Assembly: GCA_003290165.1 (NCBI GenBank)
Contig: QNQO01000541.1
Location: 186,001-250,000 of the forward strand
Length of the DNA stretch: 64,000 nt
Direction of reading: 5' to 3'
Origin: Berberis thunbergii
Taxonomy: Eukaryota; Streptophyta; Magnoliopsida; Ranunculales; Berberidaceae
Shown piece after piece: positions 11,235 to 21,440 of the stretch. The position numbers and the translations under genes were made by a program. The notes beneath the pieces were generated by a model that searched no databases, was not told the DNA's origin, and saw only the letters and a program-made list of their open reading frames with translations. The stretch's first letter is position 1, and each line of letters starts with the position of its first letter.

Positions 11235-11748
11235 GTCCTCAAAATCATTCGTGCTGTGTTGTTCTATGTTGTATTCACCAATAAGTGTGCTCCTGATATG
11301 GTTGTCATCACAGCATTGCATCTCCTTTTACTAGCATTAGACATCTGTGACCTTCAAAGAAAATCTGATGATCAGTCATGTAATAATACTTCACCTGATA
11401 CAGATGATCACCATCATGTGTTAGCTCTTGTTGATGAAGAAGTTCATTTGGGAGCGATGCAAAGCCCCAAAGCTTGTTGTCATTGCTAGTTCTCTTATGA
11501 GAATGCACCAAGAAAAAGATCTGATTGTATATATGGAAGCAGGGCAGAGTGACCATTCCTTCCTTATTGAGAATTTGTTGAAGAAGTTCGCTGAGCTCAG
11601 TGATAGTTGCATGACCAAGCTGCGAACAATAGCACCAGAAGTTGTGTGTCAGTTGCAATCTAATTCGAATGGCAATGAGCAGACATCAGGCTCTTCTTTC
11701 AATGAAGATCACAAAGTGATGGCAGGGCAGAAGCAAACTGACTCATTG
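11235..11748 (+). pseudogene. PRT6-like N-recognin E3 ubiquitin ligase, exon fragment with frameshift
   Basis: PRT6 is the plant N-degron pathway ubiquitin ligase that recognises basic N-terminal residues, about 2000 residues long. This fragment reads in one frame to about 11465 (LFYVVFTNK, then VITALHLLLLALDIC) and then in another (SSLMRMHQEKD, LLKKFAELSDSCMTKL, IAPEVV), matching the middle/C-terminal part of PRT6 as I know it. It ends with QKQTDSL before a GTGAGA donor. The frame change near 11455-11475 breaks the reading frame. No UBR box, RING or other exons are present. Part of the + strand series of captured pieces. Confidence 0.65.
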
Positions 11749-12133
11749 GTGAGATATATTCTCTGTTATCTGTTTTCATTATGTACTGAAGCTCTGATAG
11801 GATTTGTTAGGTTTTCATTTCCTTTTCATGGTTTGGCTAGCTTTTAGCTATGAATGGACATGTTGGCACATCAGTAGTTAAGAGTTTAGATTTTGTTGAG
11901 ATTATATAATCCTCTAATGAAATTGACTAATTAACATACCTCATAATTTGTTAGCGCATAGTGCATATGGATGGTCTACTGAATATTAATCTGTCTTTTG
12001 TATACCTCATAATTTATATAAAATGGACCATCAATGTATGTTTATTGTGCTACTGAATATCAATCATAAGTTGATAAGTCTACACTATGTTCTTAAGTAT
12101 GATAGATGTTATTTAATGAATTTTGATGTTTAG

Positions 12134-13672
12134 GTGATGGGAAGATCGTCTCCCAATGACAAACTCCTACTAGTGAAAGCACTGAAGAAGAGAGGTCATG
12201 TTGTAGTTGTGACTGGAGATGGAACAAACGATGCTCCTGCATTGCATGAGGTTTGAAAATCCTTTTATCTTATCTATGTAATGCCATAAGAAGGATGGAC
12301 TAGAGCTAGAACCCTCAAAGGGAGAAAAGAATTTTTGGAAGTGTAGCTAAAAATCCTTATATCCTAATATCCTTATACCCTTATATCTTATTTAAAAATC
12401 CTTATATCTTATATCTTATTTAAAAAAATTTATATCTTATTTAAATTTTTGGAAGTGTAGCTAAAACATTATCAAAATACCAGAAATAAAAAAAAGGAGA
12501 AAAGAAAAAACACATAAATAATTTCCAAATGTGAAGATATGGAAGGCACATTGTAATTGCTGTTACACCAATTGAGGGTCCAAACTTTTTTGCATTGAGG
12601 CAACTCATAAATGTCTCTGTTTGTTGCTAACTTTGCTATTTTTCAATTTGTCACGGATTTTAGGCAGATATAGGTCTTGCCATGGGCATTGCTGGAACTG
12701 AAGTTGCTAAGGAAAGCTCAGACATCATTATTCTGGATGACAACTTTTCTTCAGTTGTTAAGGTCAGTCTAAAGATTATAATGTCATGTTACTGTTTTGA
12801 TGTCTCAAGAAAGTTCAAATTTGATGCAATTGCTCATTATATTGAATAACCCTAAAAGAGCTCATTTTACACAGGTTTTGATATTTCTCAATGTTTGATA
12901 TACATGGTGTTAATGGAAATCATATTTGGACACTTTACCTTTTTTTCATTCTGGATTTGTTAACATTTGGTTGTTTCTTCTAGGTTGTACGCTGGGGTCG
13001 TTTTGTATATGCCAATATTCAGAAGTTTATCCAGTTTCAGCTCACAGTTAATGTTGCAGCTCTTGTAATAAATGTTGTGGCTGCAGTTTATTCCGGGAAT
13101 GTTCCCTTGAATGCAGTGCAGGTATATCTCATGGCTTCTTGTACCATAATTTCTCTTTGTTTGATTTTCGTCTGAACTGTTTCTTTCTGCAACTTCTTTG
13201 GGTCAATCTCATCATGGATACTCTTGGAGCACCGGCATTGGCCACATAACCACCAACAGATCACCTAATGCTCAGATCTACAGTTGGCAGAAGGTAAGAT
13301 ATCAACATGCAAATTGCAATAAGTATGGAATTAAAATAGATGGCTCAGTTTTCTTCTGCAACCTTACTGTATTCAATATGTATTATTGGGATGCCCATAG
13401 CATTTCTTATTCTATTCTTCTTGTTTAAGTTGTTCAAAACATTGGGTGAATATGTTGTATTGGTTCGCTAGTGAATTGTCGTTTCCATTAGGAGAACTTG
13501 TTTGGTTTTAAAAGTTGTTTACTTCTCTTCACATGGTCCCAGAGTATGTTTTTCCTATTCTAATTGTGAACTCTACCATGTATGTTTTTCCTATTCTAAT
13601 TGTGAACTCTTACCTTGTTTTTCCTGGGAACCTTTAATCACCAATATCATGTGGAGAAACTTGCATGTACAG
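12134..13672 (+). pseudogene. Autoinhibited P2B Ca2+-ATPase (ACA8/9/10 type), five-exon fragment
   Basis: Parent genes encode calmodulin-regulated plasma-membrane Ca2+ pumps. Exons: 12134-12250 ([27 protein letters not shown]), 12664-12762 ([20 protein letters not shown]), 12984-13121 (NIQKFIQFQLTVNVAAL), 13193-13293 (WVNLIMDTLGA) and 13627-13672 (EPLITNIMWRNL). They cover the conserved GDGxNDxPAL hinge and transmembrane helices 5-6. Exons 1-3 have clean GT/AG borders. The copy is dead: exon 4 follows TGCAA instead of TGCAG, carries an in-frame TAA at 13247-13249 where the family has Glu (ALATEPPTDHL), and exon 5 follows TG instead of AG. The nucleotide-binding and N-terminal regions are absent. 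Confidence 0.85.
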
Positions 13673-13893
13673 GTTAGAACATGAACACTGTCAATACATC
13701 TCATTTCAAGTTTTTCTCCAGGTGAGACCGGTTTTTGCATTAATGCTCCCCAAGTCTTTGATTGGTGTCTATGTTTATCGGTTAAATTCTTAGTGCAATA
13801 TTTTAGATTATGAAAGATGCACTTGTGCTTTCAATGATAATAATACATTGTCATTGGTTTTGGAACCAGAAATCTCGACTTGCAAGTTTTGCG

Positions 13894-14036
13894 GAGAGAG
13901 GCCCTCTGTTGTGTGTGTACTATTGGTCATGTTCACCATCCAAATGTGTCTTCTTTGATGGGTTGTTGCATTGACAATGGACTATATTTGGTTTTTGAGT
14001 TCTCTCTACATGGCTCAGTTGCTTCTATTCTTCATG
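13894..14036 (+). pseudogene. Receptor-like cytoplasmic kinase (RLCK-VI type) exon fragment
   Basis: The frame contains IGHVHHPNVSSLMGCCIDNG and then LYLVFEFSLHGSVASILHG. This is the kinase N-lobe segment between helix C and the hinge of plant class VI receptor-like cytoplasmic kinases, which have CxPNVxxLLGCCIDNGLYL. A possible donor GTAG follows at 14037. The sequence before (REALCCVC) departs from the family, so the 5' side is eroded. No catalytic loop or activation-loop exon follows, because the CACTA terminal region starts about 75 bp downstream. Confidence 0.7.
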
Positions 14037-14109
14037 GTAGAGTAGAGCTAGTTGAAATTTTGATCGAATTTAGGCAAGTTTTGGTGTGGTGGTTTATCTA
14101 ATTATGTGA

Positions 14110-14473
14110 ACCTTTTGTGTACTAGATGAGATGTAATATAGATAGCTGATCTTTATTATTAATTTGATAGATTTTGTGACTCGATGTAATACATTATCTC
14201 ATTAATTATATTGCTTTGCCTCCATTCATGGAAATGTTTAAGTTTGGCACATTTAAAATTTTATTTTCTAGAAATAAAACTTATAAGATGTAATAAAAAG
14301 TCATTTGATAGCAAAAAAAAAGAAAATTACTATGTATACTTACCATAGCATTTTTGAAACGCTATAATAGGCCAACTTACTATAGCGTTTTAAAAACGGC
14401 AGACATAGCATTTTCTAAACGCTATGGTACCTACCATAGCATTTGAACGCTTAAGGGCATTCGTGTTGTAGTG
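14110..14473. mobile_element. CACTA transposon terminal region, right end, inserted in gypsy gag
   Basis: The segment ends CGTGTTGTAGTG at 14473, the reverse complement of CACTACAACACG. Between 14340 and 14460 are several CATAGCATTTTTGAAACGCT / ATAGCGTTTTAAAAACG direct and inverted repeats, the subterminal type expected for CACTA. Next inward (about 14155-14310) is a flank with TTTGATAGATTTTGTGACTC and TCATTTGATAGCAAAAAAAA that recurs in the CACTA end at 55.6 kb. The base after the end begins gypsy gag homology (ATCAC...), so ATC at 14474-14476 would be one copy of the target duplication. The body, including the gene fragments from 7.9 kb on, lies to the left. The left terminus is not in view. 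Confidence 0.8.
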
Positions 14474-15310
14474 ATCACAATTCTGATTCCAGTTTCAAAA
14501 ACCCGTATTACAATTGTGCTTGATTCTGGAAGCGCCGTGGTCGGGCGGATCGTCATGGAAATCTCGGATTCCAAGTAGATATACCCGAGTTTTCTGGACA
14601 TTACAGGTCGAATGATTCGTGGATTGGTTGAATGAAGTAGAGCGCATCTTTGAGTATAAGGAAGTTCCAAATCCTGTCAAAGTGAAATTGGTTTCCATCA
14701 AACTCAAAGGCAGAGCATCTGCGAGGTGGAGCAATTGAAGCGATCACGCGACAGGCAAGGCCAGGCCAAAATCACTGATTGGGAAAAGATGAAGAAAAAG
14801 ATGAAGGGTCACTTCCTTCCTTTCGGCTACACTCAAACTTTGTTTCAACGACTTCATTCATTGAGGCAAGGCACGAAATCAGTTGATGATTACACGGAGG
14901 AGTTCTATCAATTAGTAGCCCGTAATGACTTACCTGAGACGGAAGAGCAGATGGTGGCGCGTTATTTGGGGGGATTACGACAACCTCTGCAGGATGTCCT
15001 TAGCCTTCACTCACTATGGACCGTTTCTGAAGCCTACCAGCATGCACTTGCTGTGGAAAAACATCAGAATAGGAGGCCTATGATCAGAAGTGATCAAAGC
15101 AGTCGGCCAGTTCGCCCTCAAGAATCCCGTCCTACCCAACCACCACCGCACAGTAACTCTACTATTAGATGTTTTAGATGTGGTGAACAGGGACATAGAG
15201 CGACTGAGTGCAGTAAACCTACTATTCAGAATGGCAACAGTCTTCTGATTGAGGAAGACATCGTAGACAAATTTGAGGAACTTGGAGAGCCTGTGTATGA
15301 CGATGATTAA
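14474..15310 (+). pseudogene. Ty3/gypsy gag, 5'-truncated by the CACTA insertion
   Basis: Retrotransposon Gag (capsid plus nucleocapsid). The uninterrupted frame from 14726 carries the Retrotrans_gag domain (LFQRLHSLRQGTKSVDDYTE) and the zinc knuckle CFRCGEQGHRATEC at about 15165-15205. Upstream, 14474-14725 aligns base for base with the relative at 36964-37220 but contains frame breaks. The missing 5' part (LTR, primer site, gag start) must lie on the far side of the CACTA element, outside the window. The frame ends with TAA at 15308 where the family normally continues into protease. Confidence 0.85.
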
Positions 15311-15444
15311 GATGGAGATGTGCTGTATTGAGATGGTCATGAGACTCTGGTTGTTCGTAAGAGTCTACTGACTCCCAAGGATGATTCAGAGGCCGATTGG
15401 TTAAAAACCAATATTTTCCACACGACTTGCACAGTTGTAGATAA

Positions 15445-15964
15445 AGTCCGCAAGATGATCATTGACAGTGGCAGTTGTGAGAACGTCGTGTTTGAAGAGG
15501 CTGTCCAGAAATTGCAGTTGAAGACAGATCGTCATCCCAAGCCGTACAAATTATCATGGCTGAATAAAGGCAGTGAGGTAACAGTAGATAGATGTTGCCT
15601 AGTGTCTTTTTCTATTGGCAGGAAATATTTTGATAATGCTTGGTGTGATGTTGTATCTATGGATGCTTGTCATGTATTGTTAGGCAGACCTTGGCAGTAT
15701 GATCGCAGTGCTATTCATGATGGGCGGAAAAATACATATTCCCTTAGCATTAAAGGGAAGAAGAGTGTGTTGGCACCTCGTCGGGAAGGAACCACTCCTA
15801 CCCCGGTAACCAATAATACTAATCTACTTTCTAGGTCCAGGTTTTTAGTTGAGATTGATAGTGGAGATGTGGTCTATGCTTTGTTACCTTGTGGGATTAA
15901 TGCAGCCAATGAGAATTATGATTTGCCAACAGAGGTGCAGCAGCTTCTTGTAGAGTTTTTCTGA
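15445..15964 (+). pseudogene. Gypsy aspartic protease region
   Basis: Retroviral-type pepsin-like protease of the same element. The frame contains the catalytic motif IIDSGSCENVV near its start (the D-S/T-G triad) and the later LLGRPWQYDR segment, the usual flap-to-C-terminal portion of gypsy proteases. It is separated from gag by stops at 15308 and about 15331 and ends at a stop near 15962, so the polyprotein cannot be made. Same strand and order as expected for Ty3/gypsy (gag-PR-RT-RH-INT). Confidence 0.8.
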
Positions 15965-15979
15965 CTTGATGCCAGAGGA

Positions 15980-17270
15980 TCTTCCTCCAGGGCTGCAGCC
16001 TATGCGGGATATTCTGCATCAAATCGACCTTGTTCCGGAGTCCAGTTTGCCTAATCGGCGACTTATCGCCTCAGTCCTAAGGAATCTGAAGAGTTGCAGC
16101 GATAGGTGGTAGAGTTGTTGGAAAGGGGCCACATCCGTTAGAGTGTGAGCCCATGACCTGCTCTGCTAGTGCCAAAAAATGATGGCTCTTGGCTTATGTG
16201 TGTTGATAGCAAGGATATCAACAAGATTACAGTGAAATACAGGTTTCCAATTCCCCGCCTGGATGATATGTTAGAGTAGCTGTCCGGATCTAAGGTTTTC
16301 TAAAAAATTGACCTTAAAAGCGGATACCAACAGATCAGAATAAGGCCTAGAGATGAGTGGAAGACCTCGTTTAAGACGCATGATGGGTTGTATGAGTGGA
16401 TGGTCATGCCTTTTGGCCTGTCCAATGCGCCCAGTACATTTATGAGATTTATGCATTAGGTTTGCCGGCCTTTTATGGGGAAATTCGTTGTAGTTTACTT
16501 CGACGACATCCTCATTTATAGTCCGACATGGGTGTCACATTTTGATCACTTCGTGCTATTTTTGATAAGTTGAGGACGGAGCATCTGTTCGTCAATCAGA
16601 AGAAGTGTTATTTCTTCACTATTTCTGTTATTTTTCTTGGTTTTGTTGTGTCTACTGATGGTGTTCATGCAGATCAGTCGAAAATAGATGCAGTCTTGGA
16701 GTGGCCCAAATCAAAAACCTTACACGATGTCAGAAGTTTCCATGGATTGGCATCCTTCTACCGTCGGTTCATCAGAAACTTCAGCACTCTGATTACTCCT
16801 ATCACAGAGTGCCTCAAGGGACGTGATTTGCAGTGGTCTGATGAGGTGGAGGTCAGTTTTCAACTAGTCAAGCAGAAGATGACAGAAACACCAGTTTGGG
16901 CACTTCCTGACTTTGAAAAAGGTGTTTCAGATCAATTGTGATGCATCTAAGGTTGGCATTGTTGGTGTTTTGAGTCAGGAAGGGCGTCCAATAGCTTTTT
17001 TCAATGAGAAGCTATCAGAATCAAAGAAGAATTATTACACCTATGATCTGGAGTTTTATGCCATAGTTTTGTCCCTGAAGCATAGGCGTCACTGCCTAAT
17101 ATAGAGGGAGTTTATTCTTGTCACTGATCATGAGGCCCTGAAGTACATCAATGGGCAACACAAGCTGAGTCGACGGCATGCCAAGTGGTGGCGTACTTGC
17201 AGGAGTTCACGTTTCCACTGAGGCACCAAGTAGTGAGTCTGAACTGTGTCGTAGATGCACTGAGCCGTCA
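15980..17270 (+). pseudogene. Gypsy reverse transcriptase and RNase H, multiply interrupted
   Basis: The RT core is readable across stops: [32 protein letters not shown] and the catalytic YFDD box at about 16493-16506. RNase H follows after a frame change near 16915 ([14 protein letters not shown], with the catalytic Asp, then FVTDHEAL-like). Stops at about 16109, 16278, 16302, 16458 and 17103 often fall where the family has Gln. The element cannot supply its own enzymes. No reading-through product is expected. Confidence 0.8.
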
Positions 17271-17289
17271 TACGTTACTCCTCACCACC

Positions 17290-18608
17290 ATGAGCATTAG
17301 AGTTGCAGGATTTGAGGCTTTCTCTGATATGTATGCTACAGATCCTTCTTTCGGAAGGATAATTCAGGAGGTAACTAATGGTCAACGACATGACTTTATT
17401 TTGCATAATGGTTATCTGTTTCGTGGATTACAGTTGTGCATTCCAGATTGTTTACTAAGGCAACAGATTATTCGTGAACTTCATAATGAGGGTCACTTTG
17501 GGTGAGATAAGACGTTGGCCATGATCTCTTCTTCCTATTATCGGCCCAAATTGACTAGTGATGTGGATCATTATGTGGAACGTTGTTATGTGTGTCAGTG
17601 GTCCAAACGAGTTCTCACTAATACGGGTCTGTACACACCTTTACCTGTACCTGAGGCCCCTTGGTTTGATGTCAGTATGAACTTTGTGTTGGGCTTAACC
17701 CGTACCCAACGGGCCTTGGATTCTATTTTGGTTGTGGTTGACAGGTTTTCCAAGATGGCTCATTTGGTAGCTTGCAGAAAAACAATGGATGCTGCCCGGA
17801 TCACCCATCTTTATGTCAAGGAGATTGTGCGTTTACATGGTATTTCCCAATCCATTACTTCAGATCATGACACCAAGTTCATGAGTCATTTCTGGCGAAG
17901 TTTATGGGAGAAATTGGGGACGAACTTGTATTTTAGCAGCGCCTACCACCCACAGACAGATGGACAGACCGAGATGGTAAACCGCAGTTTGGGGAACCTT
18001 TTGAAGAGTTTGGCAGGCACTAAACAAAAACAGTGGGATTTGGCGTTACCTCAGGCAGAATTTGCCTAAAATAGGTTGATGAACAGAACCACTGGAATGA
18101 GCCCATTTGAGATTGTCTATGGACAGAATCCATCCGGTGTACTCGACTTAGCCCCTATTCCACGTGTGGGTCGTTTGAACCCCTAGGCAGATGCAATGGC
18201 AGAACATCTTCGGGGTATCCATGAGTAGGTAAAGCTGGCTATTTTGATGTTGGTGATTTTTTTTGGGCGGTATTAACCCGTGATCGTTTTCCTGTTGGTG
18301 AGTATAATAAGCTTAAGGAGCAAAAGATTGGACCCTATGAGATCTTGAAGAAGATCAATGATAATGCCTACAGACTGCGCCTCCCCAGTCATTTGAAGAC
18401 TTCTGATGTTTTTAATGTCGAGCACCTGAGTCATTGTTTTGCAAATCCCAATGATGCTATTGTGAACTCGAGGACGAGTTCTTTCCAACCTGGGGCGACT
18501 GATGCTGGAGGATCCGAGTCAGATGATGCTGACCTATCAGATAGTACGTTATTAGCACTAAGATATCTCGAATTAGCAAATCAGCGCAAGAATGGCAGAA
18601 AATCATAA
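17290..18608 (+). pseudogene. Gypsy integrase and C-terminal region
   Basis: HHCC zinc-binding start (RELHNEGHFG, then CYVCQWSK), DDE core with the WFDVSMNF, ITSDHDTKF and YHPQTDGQTE segments (17690-17990), then a C-terminal domain (GPYEILKKINDNAYRLRLP, then VEHLSH) ending at 18608. Stops occur at about 17503, 18067, 18184 and 18226, and a deletion or frame change lies near 18240-18345. I see no chromodomain. The tail is acidic and Ser-rich. Integrase normally inserts cDNA into the genome; this copy is non-functional. Confidence 0.8.
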
Positions 18609-18619
18609 TTCTATTTCAA

Positions 18620-19097
18620 ATTTGGCAATTTAGGGTGCGTTTTAGTATTTTGGCCATAACTTTGGCTACGAGTATCAGAATCGTGCAAACGACCCCAAAC
18701 TTTTCAAAGCGCACGTCGTGGTCAACCAACTACGCTCGTTGCACATCTTTTCGAGGCGAAAATCCACAATTTTCCCTTTCGAATCCACAAATTTAGTAAT
18801 TTATTTCCCTTTAAAGTAATAATTCAATATTTCTGGCAGTATATTTCTTTTATTACGTATTTTGTTTTAGCATGATTATTGAGGTGTTGCCATTTTGGTA
18901 AAGTGTCAATATTGATGAGTTTTAGCTATAAAGCCCGGCTTGTGGGCTGATTTTAGAGATACATTTTATTTGAATAATTTGATTAAACATTAGAGTTATT
19001 TTCTCTGTTTTTTTTTTGGGTAATCTTCTTGTGTTCTTCCCTGTCAATTATCTGTTGCTATTAGCCTGCAGAATAATCGCTATTCTATCCGGCGTCA
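18620..19097 (+). repeat. 3' LTR of the gypsy element (start uncertain)
   Basis: The last about 150 bases (GAATAATTTGATTAAACATT ... GCCTGCAGAATAATCGCTAT ... GGCGTCA at 19097) align with the U5 end of the related LTR at 36600-36752. A TATA-like CTATAAAGCC at about 18928 fits an LTR promoter. The LTR 5' border is not clear. The tandem array begins directly after the LTR end, so the gypsy element inserted at or in that array. Confidence 0.65.
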
Positions 19098-20630
19098 CCC
19101 GGCTATGACCAAACTCAAATATTACCCAAAACCTAATCCGCTTCATGCGGGTCACGATGGCATAGGAAGTGGGAGTCTAATAAACATATGCCCACTGATG
19201 ATGACGACTCACCAAGGGATCATTACTCTCAATTCGGACAATGATCGCCAAACTTGTCAGCTAATCGCAGTCAATTTGTGACTGATAACGACAACTTCTG
19301 GTACCCAAAGCTTAATCCGCTTCGTGTGGATCACGGTGGCAAAGGAAATGGGAGTCTAGTCAGCGCTGGTCCGCTGATGACGACGACTCGCCAAGGGATC
19401 ATTACTCTCAATGCAGACAATGATCATCAAACTTGACAGGTAAGCCCAGTCAGTTCATGAGGGATTATGACGGCTCTTAGTGCCCAAAGTCTAATCTGCT
19501 TCACGTAGATCACGATGGCGGAGGAAGTGGGAGTCTAGTCAGTGCTGGTCCGCTGATGATGATGACTCGCCAAGGGATCATTACTCTCAATGTAGACAAT
19601 GATAGCCGGAGTTTCCAACTAAGCCCAGTCAGTTCGCCACTGATAAGGACATCTTCTGGTGCCCAAAGCCTATTTCATTTTGTGCGGATCACGATGACAA
19701 AGGAAGTGGGAGTCTAGTCAACACTGGTTCGCTGATGAAGATGACTCGCAAAAGGATCATTACTCTCAATGCAGACAATGATCGCCGAACTTGCCAGGTA
19801 AGCCCAATCAGTTTGCGACTGATAACGACGACTTCTGGTGCCCAAAGCCTAATCTGCTTCGCACGGATCACGATGGAAGAGGAAGTGGGAGTCTAGTTAG
19901 TATTGGTCCGTTGATGACGATGACTCGCCAATGATCATTACTCTCAATGCAGGCAATGATCGTCGAACATGCCAGGTAAGCCCAGTCAGTTTGCGACTGA
20001 TGACGATGACTTCTAGTGCCCAAAGCCTACTCCACTTCGCACGAATCACAATGGAGGAGGAAGTGGGAGTCTAGTCAGTGATGGTTCGCTGATGACGACG
20101 ACTCGCCAAGGGATCATTATTCTCAATGCATACAATGATCGCCGAACTTGTCAGGTAAGCCAAATCAGTTTGCGACTGATAACGACGATTTCTAGTGCCC
20201 AAAGCATAATCCGCGTCGTGCAAATCACGATGGCAGAGGAACTGGGAGTCTAGTCAGCGCTGGTCAATTGATGACGATGACTCGCCAAGGGATCATTACT
20301 CTCAATGCAAACAATGATCGTCAAACATGCCAGGTAACCCAGACAGTTCGCAACTGATGACGATGGCTTCGGTGCCCAAAGCCTAATCCACTTCGCATGG
20401 ATCACGATGGCGGAAGAAGTGGGAATCTATTCAGTGCTAGTCCACTAATGATGTAGACTCACCAAGGGATCACTGCTCTCAATACAGACAATGATCGACG
20501 AACTTGCCAGGTAAGCTCAGTCAGTTCGCAACTGATGACGACGACTTCTGGTGCCCAAAGCAAAATTCGTTTCGCGCGGGTCACGATGGCTGATGAAGTG
20601 GGAGTCTAATCATCGAACAAAATCAAGATT
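19098..20630. repeat. Tandem array, about nine units of ~178 bp
   Basis: Consecutive units share TAATCCGCTTCG-CGGATCACGATGG, GAAGTGGGAGTCTAGTCAGC, GATGACGACGACTCGCCAAG and GGATCATTACTCTCAATGCA. The 'CCGCTTC...CACGATGG' landmark recurs near 19135, 19312, 19492, 19670, 19849, 20027, 20207, 20385 and 20562, giving a regular step of 177-180 bp. Units are diverged (roughly 10-20 percent by eye). Position upstream of an antisense ORF and an LTR fits the hypervariable 3' untranslated region of a Tat-lineage gypsy element. Confidence 0.9.
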
Positions 20631-21440
20631 AGTAATGAGATGTTCCTAATCAGCTACAAAAGCTCCAATCTACCACAAACAACCTTGGACGAGATAAATG
20701 GCTTCCCGCCTGACACGTCGAAGTCTACCGCTCCGAACAGGGCCTCATAATGTGAACGCTCATAATTACAGGAGATAAGCTCAATGAAAGATGATGCCTA
20801 CAATGACTGGAAAACACCATTATATACACATGATGGTTCACCAAGCGGACACTCCAGCATTGACTGTCAAACATTGAATACGGTATTGGAAACGAAGAGA
20901 CGACAGTTCCCAAGGAAACTGTTCAGATCACGTCATTCAAATTAATAGCGCTGCATGCAACCCCATCAATTGAGGGGGAGTAACCGATACTCAACCGTCA
21001 CACAGCCTATGCCATACACATGTTACCACGCGATTTACGTTGTACACGCAGCGCACTGTGCCTTGGCCCTTACTCTGCGGGCCCATGGGCGAGACCTATT
21101 ATTCAAATAGCACTCTGTCGCATGCTTGGCACGAGCACTGAAAGATCCTAGCCGATCCTGACATACGGATTGTACCTACAGATCACTTTCTGATTCAAGG
21201 TAACTTCGTCCACACCATGCACAACTAGGTTCACACGCCCCCTAGCTGGCGGAACCTATTCAAACTAGGCAAGCTTAGTCAGCCAAAGCTGATGACAACA
21301 GCTTCTGGTTCAACCCGACACTAGGCAAGCTTAGCGCGAGCATCGACGGTTCAAGAAGTGGGAGTCTAATCAGCGCTATCACGCCAACCTAATCAGGTAA
21401 GCCTAGCCAATGACGACTAGCAATGAAAGTTTCCGATCAA
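20631..21440. other. Spacer between two tandem arrays
   Basis: No gene seen. The stretch keeps words from the first array (AAGTGGGAGTCTAATCAGCG at about 21357) and is probably degenerate 3' untranslated sequence of the same retrotransposon. Confidence 0.4.
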
